The notes: generated by a model from the letters alone, not told the origin. A stretch of 64,000 bases of DNA from Rhodovulum sp. ES.010 (GCF_900142935.1 NZ_FSRS01000001.1:1002001-1066000); one strand, 5' to 3'. Shown: positions 43,674 through 52,455, counted from the stretch's first letter. Numbers and translations: made by a program.

Positions 43674-44862
43674 TGTCCGTCCCCTCCTTGGGTCGGACTC
43701 TAATCGCAGGTGGAGGAAAAATCCCGTGGCAGGTCAAATCGGCTCCAGCCTCCTAACGTCTGATGAGCCCAGAACGCTGAAACTTGCACCTTGGCTAGGC
43801 TGTGGTAGTGTTATCGTCACGTCTGTTACCTCACGGTGGTGCGGATACCGATGCTTGACTACAAGCTTGTTCTTAGCTACATCTTTGATTCGATCCACGG
43901 TTAGGGCTATGACTGGGTGCTTGCGGCCAGACGTGTCGACCGCTCCTTCCCGCTCAATCTCGATAGAAACGGGCAGTTCGGTGCGCCCAATGCTCTCAAG
44001 AGCTCGGAAGTTCATCACGTCCAATACAAACTGTTTGATCGCCTCATCCCCCTTTGTAAAAAACCTTTCACGCGTGTCTGCATCAAGCTCGACCATGGAC
44101 CGAAAATAGATGTCGTGTCTTTCAAAGGCCGCAGGCAACGTGCCCTTGTCAAATAGCATTAATATCGTGAAGGGGCCCCGATGCACATACTCCGACCTTG
44201 GATCAAAGCTCTCGTAGCCAATATTTTCTTCTACCCAGCGGTATTTTCTGATATCAAAAATATCTGCGAATTCACCCAATGCACGCTGACTGGGAAACTC
44301 CGTCTCATCGAGTAATACGATGTCGTAATTGTAGTTACGGCGAAAACGGTTTCCCGTTTCCATAAGAGGATGCACAACAGAACTGAAGACTGCACTGCCT
44401 GTTTCATCACCCAAAGTCGAACGCAGTGAATTTCGCACGAAAAGTTCTTTGACGATATCACTGAAGCTGTCGAGTAGCCGCTTGTTCCCAAGTATTATCC
44501 GCGTTAACCCCGCCTCAATCTGGCTTGTTGTATTTGAGCGGAGTGCGACATCCAAGATAACTCCGAGAAGTACAAACGTGGCGAGCGCGCCGGCCACGGC
44601 TGTCCTGGCTTCAACGAGCACGCCCTTTATCGTAGTGTTCGTAAAGAATGCGAGCCAATCGGGTTCTGGGACGTTTGGGTCTGAAGAAGAAAGCGGCAGG
44701 AAAAAAGTCAGCGCCAAGTAGAGCACAATGCACGCAAGCCAGGTCCAAGTAACCTTTAGAGCATTCGTAAGCCGCTCGTTGCGGTCCTCTATCTCACTTA
44801 GCTTTTCGTTAATGTCATTCACTTGCCTACCTCGGCCCACTTGGATCGTCGCCGACACTACC

Positions 44863-46014
44863 TTATCTCGGCAGCAATCGGGTACCCTCGGGAACGGAAT
44901 CGTCGAAGTACTTCACTGAAAGCTGAAGAGCCTCGTCTACCAAATGCGAAACTAACTCTGGGAAAAGCAAAGGTTCGTCTGCTGCTTCCCACAAGAAAAA
45001 TCCATACGATCCAGGAATCGGATTAATTTCATTGAACCATAGTTCTCCTGTATTGGTATTATAAAGAAAATCAATTCTTGGAGCACCGCGACAGCCAAGC
45101 GCAACGAACGATTTGCAAGCGAAATCCCGAATTTGATTATGTAGATCTTCAGAGATTTCCGGGTTAATGTCTCTCGTCAAGGAGAGCATACCCTCACTCG
45201 GGAGAAAGTCGCCCTTTCTTCCCCCGCCAGAAGACAAATACTTCTCTTTAAAATCTAGTAACTCTGCGGAAGTCTTGGGACGTTCAATGGCGGAAAGCTT
45301 CGCGCTCCCATTTCTCCAAATAATTGCGACGTTGAACTCGATAAGATTCTGAACCTGGGGCTCTATGAGGACCATGGTGTCTTCTCGCAAGACCTTCTCG
45401 ACAGTAGACGTTAGCTGCTCGCGATCCTTTACTAGGCCAACGCCAATACTTGACCCAAGATGTACTGGCTTCACTATAAGTGGAAGTCCGAGCCTCTCGA
45501 TAATATCCAGGGGGTCGAAGTCGCCGCTCCGGAGTTGCCTTCTCGAAACAACGCTTCCGTCGACAACAGCTACTCCTGCATCTTTCACTATTGACTTAGT
45601 TACATCCTTCCGCATCGCCATCGCTGAGCTGGCAGCATCGAACCCTGTGACCGGAAAACCTAAAAGTTCAAAAAAGGCTTGGATCCGACCATCTTCGCCG
45701 AACGGGCCATGGAAAACCGGCAATACACAATCAACAAGCGCAATCCGCGACCCGTCCAGCCTACAAAGTTCGGGCCCTTCATTCGCCCATCGAAAGGTCA
45801 CCTCCTCAAGGGCAGGCGGGCGTGGGCGATAGTTTCTAAGGTCTCGAAGCTGGCTACCGAAAAAGAACTTGTTCTCAAATCCGACATAGATCGGAATTAC
45901 ATTCAAACTCTCGACATCCGCAGCATCCATCAACTGATGGGCGCTGACAACGCTAACGTCATGCTCCTGGCTTGCCCCACCAAAAAGTACGGCAACATTC
46001 AGCTTTTCTTTCAT
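44863..46014 (-). CDS. ddl: D-alanine-D-alanine ligase-type ATP-grasp enzyme
   Basis: With the ATG at 46014 the protein is 383 residues. Ddl landmarks are FGGASQEHDVS (E17), FHGPFGEDGRIQ (102-112), VKPVHLGSSIGVG (181-193), LDFKEKY with Tyr259 in the omega-loop, RIDFLYN (313-319) and NEINPIPGS (328-336). The omega-loop continues SSGGGRKGDFLPSEGM and the end has GFFLWE, features I associate with Firmicutes-type Ddl proteins rather than proteobacterial DdlA/B. It joins two D-amino acids, normally D-Ala, using ATP. The Tyr suggests dipeptide rather than depsipeptide formation. It is divergent from the hydrolase gene (104-base gap) and leads an operon with the interrupted two-TM gene. The usual housekeeping ddl within the mur cluster is not here. 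Confidence 0.9.
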   Translation of the reverse strand: MKEKLNVAVLFGGASQEHDVSVVSAHQLMDAADVESLNVIPIYVGFENKFFFGSQLRDLRNYRPRPPALEEVTFRWANEGPELCRLDGSRIALVDCVLPVFHGPFGEDGRIQAFFELLGFPVTGFDAASSAMAMRKDVTKSIVKDAGVAVVDGSVVSRRQLRSGDFDPLDIIERLGLPLIVKPVHLGSSIGVGLVKDREQLTSTVEKVLREDTMVLIEPQVQNLIEFNVAIIWRNGSAKLSAIERPKTSAELLDFKEKYLSSGGGRKGDFLPSEGMLSLTRDINPEISEDLHNQIRDFACKSFVALGCRGAPRIDFLYNTNTGELWFNEINPIPGSYGFFLWEAADEPLLFPELVSHLVDEALQLSVKYFDDSVPEGTRLLPR

Positions 46015-46118
46015 CCTGCAGCCTGTCTTCTCGGTCTCCTGCGCTGAGCACCGGTACACTACCGACCCGAGCGATACCATATCTTGCTTCTAGGCTCGTG
46101 GCCTGCCACAAGAGAGCC

Positions 46119-46877
46119 ATGACATCAATATGCTACACCAGAATCGGTGCTCTGGGCGCGCCGCCGGTAGTCTTCTTGCATGGATGGGGGAGAACCGGAA
46201 GGGATTTCATACCTGTAGCCGAGGCGCTTTCGAGGGTTGCTGACTGCTACCTGTTGGACCTGCCCGGCTTCGGCAGAAGCCCACGGCCGGAGGCGGCATG
46301 GTCGACCGTCGACTATGCCCATAACGTCGTGTCATTCTGCAGTTCAGAGCTTGGCATTCGCTCAGCTATCTGGGTTGGACACTCCTTCGGCGCACGGATC
46401 GGTCTAAGAGCCGCTGCCAACACTCCCGAAAACGTTAGCTCTCTAGTTGTTGTTGCGGGGGCCGGCATCAAAAGAAAGGTGTCCTTTTATCAAAAAGTTC
46501 GAAGTGGATTTCGCTCCCGCCAATTCAAATTCCTTAGAAACCGAGCTGGCACTGAGGAGGAACTTTTGGCCCTCGAAGGGCGTTATGGTAGCCCCGATTA
46601 TGTTGCCAGTCGAACCTTGGGGCTTCGGGATATCTTTTTAAAGACAATCTCGGAGGACCAAACACCACACCTCGCAAAGATAAAATGCCCAACAGTTCTA
46701 TTATACGGAGGAAGGGACACTGAGACTCCACCTGAAATTGGCAAGCGTATCTCGGCGGCCGTACCCAAATCCAGGTACGTTGAATGCCCAGAGTACGATC
46801 ACATATCAATTTTAGACCGAGGGAGGCACCAGATTGCACTCACAATCAAACGCAAACTGAAGAATTTGGAGTGCTGA
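46119..46877 (+). CDS. Alpha/beta hydrolase of the island module
   Basis: The 252-residue protein from ATG 46119 has oxyanion strand VVFLHGWGRTGRDF, nucleophile elbow VGHSFGARIG with the catalytic Ser, the acid in YGGRDTETP, and His in YDHISIL, so the full triad is present. There is no signal peptide, which points to a cytosolic enzyme. Only four bases separate it from the Mur ligase gene, so both are transcribed together. The substrate is unknown. It might hydrolyse or transfer an ester or thioester-linked D-Ala product, but this is conjecture. AT-rich composition matches its neighbours. Confidence 0.85.
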   Translation: MTSICYTRIGALGAPPVVFLHGWGRTGRDFIPVAEALSRVADCYLLDLPGFGRSPRPEAAWSTVDYAHNVVSFCSSELGIRSAIWVGHSFGARIGLRAAANTPENVSSLVVVAGAGIKRKVSFYQKVRSGFRSRQFKFLRNRAGTEEELLALEGRYGSPDYVASRTLGLRDIFLKTISEDQTPHLAKIKCPTVLLYGGRDTETPPEIGKRISAAVPKSRYVECPEYDHISILDRGRHQIALTIKRKLKNLEC

Positions 46878-46881
46878 TGCC

Positions 46882-48474
46882 ATGTTGAGTCCATCTCTTT
46901 TAGTCCTAGTCGCGTCTGTCGCGGTCCTCTGCTTCGTCCGCCTCAGGACTTTGCTGACATATTTTCAGCAAGAAGAATATGACTCGTTTCGGTTTATCAA
47001 CTCTGTTGTGAAAATTCGACTCTTCGACGTTAGAGCCACTATCGCGCTCGTTACAGCCTTTTTGATCGCGCAAACAGAACATTCGTATATTTCATTAATT
47101 GCGAACTTGGCTTCAGCAGCGTCAATAGCCTTTATCGCAATTAGCGAGTATAGGTATAAGTTTAAGAAGCCGCTTGTATTGACAGAAAGAGCTAGGAGAA
47201 TCTTTTTCCTGTCTCTGGTCGTTTCAGCGGCCTCTCTATTGGGGGCACTCTGGGGACATCTCGGCTTAATTTTGGCGATCCATAGCTGGCCCGTGACGCT
47301 TGTACTTGCAAACGCGTTGCTGGGGCCACTTCAGCGCTCAATTAACGAGGCATTTATCCGAAGCGCCAAGGAAAAACTCCAAAGAATGGATCCGGTTAGA
47401 ATCGGTATAACGGGATCGTTTGGTAAGACGACCACAAAATATTTTCTCGCAGACATACTTGAATCTATCGATCCGGTCTTCGTCAGTCGAGGCAGCGTAA
47501 ATACAAAGCTTGGATTGACTCGGCATATTCGCGAACGACTTCAGTGGTCACATCGCTTCTTTATCGCTGAGATGGGCGCCTATGGAGTTGGGTCCATCAA
47601 ATCTCTTTGCCGTTTTGTTGAGCCTTCCTTTGGTATCGTAACTGCGATTGGGGATGCTCATATTGAACGATTTGGGAGCGTTGAGAACATTGCGAAAGCG
47701 AAAGCGGAGCTTCCGGATTATATATGCGCTCGTGGCGGTGTCGTCGTGGCAAGCGCGGAAGTCTTGAAGTATGAGCCATTTCGAGCCCTTAAGGCGCGAT
47801 ATCCGGAAAAATTTCTAACGGTAGGTGAGGATGAGGTATCAGACGTTAAGATCGAAGAGGCTCATCTGAGTGGCCTTGTTTGGCAAATTCGACTGAGGTC
47901 GGATGTCGGTGGAGCACCATTCAATATTGAGTTTGAAAACCCCGTTCTCGGCAAACACAATATTTTTAACTCGGCGCTTGCGGTGACTCTTTCTGCAGTC
48001 ATTAACACTGAATCTCTAGACAGAGTTCCTTTCGTCACAAGGGATTTTGAGCAGATACCACATCGTCTTCAGAGACGCGAAACGGAGGGTCAATCCCTTA
48101 TTTTGGATGACTCCTTTAACTCCAACGAGTCTGGCTTCCGAAATGCGGTCTCCATACTTGTCGAACTCGCAAGAAGCCGAGGCGGGAAGGCTATACTGGT
48201 TACCCCTGGAATCGCAGAACTTGGGGTGGAGCACGCTCGCGTGCACAGCAGACTTGGAGAGTACTGTGCCAAGAATTGCGACCTTGTACTCGTTATAAAC
48301 CCTGAGAGAATTCCTTCATTTGTTGAGGAGCTGAACTCGTCGAATGCTGCCTGGGAAGGTTTTGAAACACTTTCTAGGGCTAGAGATAAATTGGCCAGAA
48401 TCTCCGCTCCTGAAGATGTTATACTTTACGAGAACGACCTCCCCGATCTGCTCGAGGTGAAGAGACTTCTTTGA
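46882..48474 (+). CDS. Membrane-anchored Mur ligase family protein (MurF-like)
   Basis: The 530-residue protein has about 160 N-terminal residues with roughly four transmembrane helices (LLVLVASVAVLCFVR; ATIALVTAFLIA; IFFLSLVVSAASLLGALWG; WPVTLVLANALL). A Mur ligase body follows: P-loop IGITGSFGKTTTK (174-186), EMGAYGVGSI, TAIGDAHIERFGSVENIAKAKAEL with the carbamylated-Lys-like K274 region, then LDDSFNSNESGF. These fit MurF, which adds D-Ala-D-Ala to a carboxyl group. The membrane part is not found in housekeeping MurF. It could attach the dipeptide made by the neighbouring ligase to a lipid-linked or membrane acceptor. It overlaps nothing and ends four bases before a foreign fragment. Confidence 0.88.
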   Translation: MLSPSLLVLVASVAVLCFVRLRTLLTYFQQEEYDSFRFINSVVKIRLFDVRATIALVTAFLIAQTEHSYISLIANLASAASIAFIAISEYRYKFKKPLVLTERARRIFFLSLVVSAASLLGALWGHLGLILAIHSWPVTLVLANALLGPLQRSINEAFIRSAKEKLQRMDPVRIGITGSFGKTTTKYFLADILESIDPVFVSRGSVNTKLGLTRHIRERLQWSHRFFIAEMGAYGVGSIKSLCRFVEPSFGIVTAIGDAHIERFGSVENIAKAKAELPDYICARGGVVVASAEVLKYEPFRALKARYPEKFLTVGEDEVSDVKIEEAHLSGLVWQIRLRSDVGGAPFNIEFENPVLGKHNIFNSALAVTLSAVINTESLDRVPFVTRDFEQIPHRLQRRETEGQSLILDDSFNSNESGFRNAVSILVELARSRGGKAILVTPGIAELGVEHARVHSRLGEYCAKNCDLVLVINPERIPSFVEELNSSNAAWEGFETLSRARDKLARISAPEDVILYENDLPDLLEVKRLL

Positions 48475-48477
48475 TTT

Positions 48478-48613
48478 TCACCAGTCGATCAAATCGAGCG
48501 GGTAGGCCCGGTCATAGATCGCGGGCCAGCCCTCCTGCGCATCGAGATGCTCGAACCCGTCGCGCCAGTCGGAGAGCGGCATGTAGTTGTCGATCCCGAC
48601 GAAATCGACGTTG
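48478..48613 (-). pseudogene. Fragment of a GTA/phage tail host-specificity (TIM-barrel) gene
   Basis: On the minus strand the fragment reads VDFVGIDNYMPLSDWRDGFEHL and DAQEGWPAIYDRAY, then a short run to a stop. This strongly resembles the glycoside-hydrolase-like TIM barrel of the large tail protein encoded in Rhodobacter-type gene transfer agents. Only about 40 residues remain, cut on the right by IS copy 3 and on the left near 48509 by a junction with island DNA. It is GC-rich, unlike the Mur ligase gene four bases away. Confidence 0.75.
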
Positions 48614-48676
48614 TGACCTGCCACGGGATTTTTCCTCCACCTGCGATTAGAGTCCGACCCAAGGAGGGGACGGACA

Positions 48677-48943
48677 ATGAAGCGAACGAGATACAGCGAA
48701 GAGCAGATTATCGGCATCCTGGCCGAGCATGAGGCCGGGGCGAAGTGTGCCGATCTGTGCCGCAAGCACGGCATGTCGGAGGGGACGTTCTACAACTGGA
48801 AAGCCAAATACGGCGGCATGACGGTGTCAGAGGCCAAACGGCTGAAGGCGCTCGAGGACGAGAACGCCAAGTTGAAGAAGCTGCTGGCGGAGCAGATGCT
48901 GGATCTGGCCGCGATGCGCGAGCTGGTTTCAAAAAAGTGGTGA
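48677..48943 (+). CDS. IS3-family transposase OrfA (copy 3)
   Basis: This 88-residue HTH/zipper protein matches the other copies. The slippery A AAA AAG is at 48931-48937. Confidence 0.95.
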   Translation: MKRTRYSEEQIIGILAEHEAGAKCADLCRKHGMSEGTFYNWKAKYGGMTVSEAKRLKALEDENAKLKKLLAEQMLDLAAMRELVSKKW

Positions 48944-49866
48944 CGCCCGTCGTGAAGCGCGAGGCGGTCGCGCATCTGAAGGCCCGGTTCGGGCTGTCGG
49001 AACGACGGGCGTGCCAGATTGCCGGCGCGGATCGGAAGACGATCCGCTACCGGTCGCAACGCGCACCCGACACGGAACTGCGCGGCCGATTGCGGGAGCT
49101 TGCCAACGAGCGTCGGCGGTTCGGCTACCGGCGGCTCTTCGTCCTGCTCCGGCGGGAGGGCGAGCCCTCGGGGATCAACCGTATCTACCGGCTTTACCGC
49201 GAGGAAGGGCTGACCGTCCGCAAGCGGCGCGCGCGGCGCAAGGCCATCGGCACCCGCGCCCCGATCCTGGTCGAGGCGCGCGCAAATGCCCGTTGGTCAC
49301 TGGATTTCGTCCATGACCAGTTCGCGTGCGGGCGGCGGTTCCGGGTGCTGAACATCGTCGATGACGTCACGCGCGAATGCCTCGCCGCGATCCCGGACAC
49401 GTCGATCTCCGGCCGGCGCGTCGCGCGGGAGCTGACGGCGCTGATCGAACGTCGCGGCAAGCCGGGAATGATCGTGTCGGACAACGGGACGGAACTGACC
49501 TCGAACGCGATCCTGAAGTGGTGCGCCGAGAACCGGATCGAATGGCACTACATCGCGCCGGGCAAGCCGATGCAGAATGGCTTTGTCGAGAGCTTCAACG
49601 GCCGGATGCGGGACGAGTTCTTGAACGAGACGCTGTTTCGTAACCTCGCCCATGCCCGCGACCTGATCGCCGCCTGGGTCGCCGACTACAACACCGAGCG
49701 CCCCCATTCGGCCTTGGGCTATCAGACCCCGGCTGACTACGCGCAGACCCTGACCACCGCAATCGCCCGACCCGCTGCGCGAGATGAGAGCTCCGCGCGT
49801 CGGGCGATTGCTCAACCCGCGCCATTTGGCGTAAACACCAACCGGGCTCCGGTCGCGGCTGGATGA
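48937..49866 (+). CDS. IS3-family transposase OrfB (copy 3)
   Basis: This DDE transposase is about 310 residues, with the same sequence as in copies 1 and 2, produced by -1 frameshift from OrfA. Confidence 0.93.
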   Translation: MVTPVVKREAVAHLKARFGLSERRACQIAGADRKTIRYRSQRAPDTELRGRLRELANERRRFGYRRLFVLLRREGEPSGINRIYRLYREEGLTVRKRRARRKAIGTRAPILVEARANARWSLDFVHDQFACGRRFRVLNIVDDVTRECLAAIPDTSISGRRVARELTALIERRGKPGMIVSDNGTELTSNAILKWCAENRIEWHYIAPGKPMQNGFVESFNGRMRDEFLNETLFRNLAHARDLIAAWVADYNTERPHSALGYQTPADYAQTLTTAIARPAARDESSARRAIAQPAPFGVNTNRAPVAAG

Positions 49867-49884
49867 AAGATCAGTGGCAGGTCA

Positions 49885-49961
49885 AAGCCTGCCTCGCCCC
49901 GCTTCTCGATGAGGTAGCGGACAAGAGCATCATGCCTATGATCTCCAAGAGTTTTAGGCAT
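49885..49961 (-). pseudogene. N-terminal fragment of a small XRE/HTH-type regulator, cut by IS copy 3
   Basis: From an ATG at 49961 the minus strand reads MPKTLGDHRHDALVRYLIEK then RGEAG, reaching the IS end. This resembles the opening of short HTH regulators (MxKTL..RH.AL...L.E.R...AGLTQ), as I remember them. The next codon would start TT, compatible with Leu. The remainder is lost. The assignment is tentative because only 25 residues survive. Confidence 0.5.
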
Positions 49962-50098
49962 GGACGCCCTATGCTGCTGCACTGGGCGCGTTGACTATAT
50001 CTCAAAACTAGGTATCTAAAATCTGGATATTGAGCGTCTTTGCTGTCCAGTTCAGCGCTGTGCCGGGGCGCATGTCAGTCTCACCATCGGAGCGCCCC

Positions 50099-50827
50099 AT
50101 GACCCTCAACAACAAGTCACCAGACCACCACATCGCCTACGGTGCTGCGACCGAAGGTGTGGCGGCTGCAAGTGCCAGCCTTGGTGTGATCGGGCGATAT
50201 TGGTGGAACCTGCAAATGCAACTCTTGGTCGCCACCGGCACCATGCGGTTATTCCGGGCTTATTGGTGGCTGTTTCTCGTTGCCGGTTTCTTGCTCTTGG
50301 CTTTTGTCATGCCCCTGGGCGTTGCTTTCGTGGTGAGCGCCTTTTGCGCGGGCGCAATGAACCCGAAAGCGGAAGACAACTTCATTGTGCCGCTCAGGCG
50401 CGAAGATAACGAGCCTATGGGTGAGCCTGCCGCAAATGAACCCGATGTAGCGTCTCAGTCTGACGATTTGGGGCATGTTCAAGATGCGGCGGCTATTCAC
50501 CACCTTGGGTATCTCAATGCAATAAAGCGCGAAGTGGACGACAGAGAGTTTGCAGCCTCCGCGCTTGGTGCATTCGACGGAACGCTGCAAGCATGTCGCC
50601 TTCGGCTATCTGACCTTGATATGCACACCAACGGCGCTGCGTTCATCCTCGCCCAACTGACCAATCTTGAGCGCATTGACATTGACAGTGTTGATCCTGA
50701 CTGGATTGCAGAAGTTACTGACGAAGCGATGACTTCCAGTGCACTTGAAGCGATCCGCGACGAAGCTGGCCGTTTTGCCTACAAGGCGGAAGGGGCCATG
50801 CGGTTTGGCCCCACTCCTTCATCCTGA
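50099..50827 (+). CDS. Hypothetical island membrane protein
   Basis: The product is 242 residues from ATG 50099, with GGAGCG just upstream; an earlier in-frame ATG at 50072 is possible. Residues 55-85 form one or two hydrophobic helices (AYWWLFLVAGFLLLAFVMPLGVAFVVSAFCAGAM). The remainder is acidic and soluble, with DLGHVQDAAAIHHLGYLNAIKREVDDREFAASALG and a helical C-terminus. I do not recognise it. It sits between IS copy 3 and the convergent integrase, so it is probably island cargo. The 137 bases before it hold no feature I can name. Confidence 0.65.
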   Translation: MTLNNKSPDHHIAYGAATEGVAAASASLGVIGRYWWNLQMQLLVATGTMRLFRAYWWLFLVAGFLLLAFVMPLGVAFVVSAFCAGAMNPKAEDNFIVPLRREDNEPMGEPAANEPDVASQSDDLGHVQDAAAIHHLGYLNAIKREVDDREFAASALGAFDGTLQACRLRLSDLDMHTNGAAFILAQLTNLERIDIDSVDPDWIAEVTDEAMTSSALEAIRDEAGRFAYKAEGAMRFGPTPSS

Positions 50828-50855
50828 TCCTTTGCATGTGATTTATGCTGTACGG

Positions 50856-52427
50856 CTACCGTGCGGTGATTCTCTCAATCGCGTCCTTCTTCTGGGCCAG
50901 CGTGTAGCCCTCGCCAAAGTACCCATCGGTCACGGTGTCACGTTCATGCCCAACGATCTCTTGCACAAGTGACAACTCGACACTGGCTTGCCGCATCCGG
51001 GTAATGGCTGTGTGGCGCAGGCTGTGGAAGACAAGGCCGTCTTCCTTCATTTTCAGTCCGGGCAGAAAGGTGTTATTGAACCAGCGGCCCAGATTGCGGC
51101 CATAGCCTTCCTTGTCGTTGTGCGAAAACGACATGAACAGGCGCGGTTGCTTTGCGGAGCCTTCGACCCATTCGAGGAAGCCAAGCCGGATCAACTCCGA
51201 ATGGACGGGCACCCGGCGTTTGGCGGCAGGCGATTTCAGGCTTTTCTTCTCACCGTCTGCGTTGATGTCGATGTACCAGATGCCGCCTTCATTCCGAATG
51301 TCAGACGGTACCAGTTGCGCGACTTCCCGCAACCGTGCCCCGGTGAACATCGCCAGAAGTGTTCCCCACTTGTGATCGTCTTTCTTGACCAGTCCGAAGC
51401 GGTTTTCCGTCAACTCGACATAGAGGCGTGAAAGCTGTTCCTTGCGGTACGCCTTGCGCTTCTCTGCGGCTTGCTTGGCCTTCGCAACCTTCATGCCGTC
51501 GAACAGCTTGTGGGGCGCGCGCCCGTGGCGTTCTGCCCAGTCCCAGAAGCGGCGGAACATGTCGATGTAACTGTTGACGGTCTTCACGCCCATCTTGGGC
51601 AAGCCGGGAACGGCGATGGCGTCCTGCAAACTCAGGTCGCGGGTTTCGGGCTTGGTCTTGCGGTTGGCGGGCAGGGCTTGCACCAGCTTCTTCATGTCAG
51701 CGGCGTCTTGGCGGCTGATCTGGTCCATCGGGCGGTCAGGTCCGAAATGCCCCACCAGCAGGGCAAGATAGGCATCCGCCTTGTTCCGCATCTCCTGCGA
51801 CCATTGCGGCCCATGCTCGGCTTTGAAATCCGCGATGGCCGCGCTCAGAGACGCGGAGCGGGCCTGTGACGGCTTCGGCAGGGTCTGGGCATGTTCGGTG
51901 AAGGAATAGCCCTCAAGGCTCTCGGCGCGGCTCAGAAGCTCTCTGATCTGGTCACGTCGGGCCTTGCGCATCTCGTGGCGCAAGGACGGGGCATTCTCGG
52001 CCCATTGCGCGTCTGTGAGGCCCGCTGAGGCTCGGAAGGCGTCCGGGTCAAGGAACATGTCCGACAGATCGTCATGGCCCTCTGCGGCGTCCTCATGGGC
52101 AGCGAGTTCTTGACGCAGAGCGTCAAGGGACCGATCCGGCAGGCCGGTATCGTTCAGCTTCTCAACATACGCATCCAGCGAAGCCGCGAAGTAGCTTCGC
52201 ACCATCTCGCGCATCTCGTCTTGCCTGAGCCTCGCCAATGCCTTGTTATCCCGAACCAATCTCCCGCATGATGCAAGATGGCGGGCCAGATCGCCAGCCC
52301 GATCTGGGCACTTGGTGCGAAGGGAAATCCTGACGGTGCGGCGGCTTTGGCGGTCTGGGGAAGGCAAGGGCCAGCGGAAATAGTAGACCCCGTGGCGCGA
52401 TGGCGAAAGGAAGGCGGACAGTTTCAT
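50856..52427 (-). CDS. int: Tyrosine recombinase integrase of the island
   Basis: This 523-residue phage-type integrase has a variable N-terminal half (binding domains, starts MKLSAFLSPSRHGVYYFRWPLP) and a catalytic half. Catalytic residues are R in TGARLREVAQL, K in the KSPAAKRRVPVH region, H-x-x-R in HSLRHTAITRM, H in VGHERD and the nucleophile Tyr in TVTDGYFGEGYTL. It lies 28 bases from attR and 67 bases from the tRNA-Ser 3' end, the standard arrangement for tRNA-targeting islands. It catalyses integration and, with an excisionase, excision. No excisionase gene is evident. Confidence 0.95.
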   Translation of the reverse strand: MKLSAFLSPSRHGVYYFRWPLPSPDRQSRRTVRISLRTKCPDRAGDLARHLASCGRLVRDNKALARLRQDEMREMVRSYFAASLDAYVEKLNDTGLPDRSLDALRQELAAHEDAAEGHDDLSDMFLDPDAFRASAGLTDAQWAENAPSLRHEMRKARRDQIRELLSRAESLEGYSFTEHAQTLPKPSQARSASLSAAIADFKAEHGPQWSQEMRNKADAYLALLVGHFGPDRPMDQISRQDAADMKKLVQALPANRKTKPETRDLSLQDAIAVPGLPKMGVKTVNSYIDMFRRFWDWAERHGRAPHKLFDGMKVAKAKQAAEKRKAYRKEQLSRLYVELTENRFGLVKKDDHKWGTLLAMFTGARLREVAQLVPSDIRNEGGIWYIDINADGEKKSLKSPAAKRRVPVHSELIRLGFLEWVEGSAKQPRLFMSFSHNDKEGYGRNLGRWFNNTFLPGLKMKEDGLVFHSLRHTAITRMRQASVELSLVQEIVGHERDTVTDGYFGEGYTLAQKKDAIERITAR

Positions 52428-52455
52428 GGGCGTGGTGCTCCACTTTGTGTCGCAC

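Larger units (their letters stand above)
42466..43736 (-). mobile_element. IS3-family element (IS407-like), copy 2
   Basis: This 1271-bp element appears identical to copies 1 and 3. It is flanked by a perfect 4-bp duplication AATC (42462-42465 and 43737-43740), which fits the IS407 group. It is inserted inside the two-TM gene and marks a simple, recent transposition. Confidence 0.96.
42102..44822 (-). pseudogene. Two-TM protein of unknown function, interrupted by IS copy 2
   Basis: The N-terminal piece lies at 43737-44822, with GTG start at 44822 after CGAGGTAGG. It has a coiled-coil-like start (NDINEKLSEIEDRNERL), two transmembrane helices (WLACIVLYLALTFFLPL; AVAGALATFVLLGVILDVAL) and a soluble domain ending RRLEPI. 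The C-terminal piece at 42102-42465 begins IYYITPSNPEM and ends EGFEIFKA. The IS has a 4-bp duplication (AATC). Removing the IS and one copy joins the two frames exactly (EPI-YYITP), giving about 483 residues. I do not recognise the family. The intact gene would follow ddl by 40 bases in one operon. The N-terminal fragment can still be translated, stopping on an IS-supplied TGA. Confidence 0.88.
48614..49884 (+). mobile_element. IS3-family element (IS407-like), copy 3
   Basis: This 1271-bp copy is in the opposite orientation to copies 1 and 2. Its flanks are GTTG and AAGC, with no target duplication, and both sides are truncated genes. This suggests recombination or deletion after insertion. 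Confidence 0.95.

Noticed and set aside
41029..48474. Vancomycin-resistance (van) operon
   Set aside because: No VanH-type dehydrogenase, VanX-type dipeptidase or VanRS pair is present, and the ligase keeps a Tyr in the omega-loop expected for dipeptide rather than D-Ala-D-Lac formation.
39105..49884. Composite transposon bounded by IS copies 1 and 3
   Set aside because: The outer flanks are GGTA and AAGC, not a matching 4-bp duplication, and copy 1 lies outside the att-bounded island. Independent events with rearrangement fit better.
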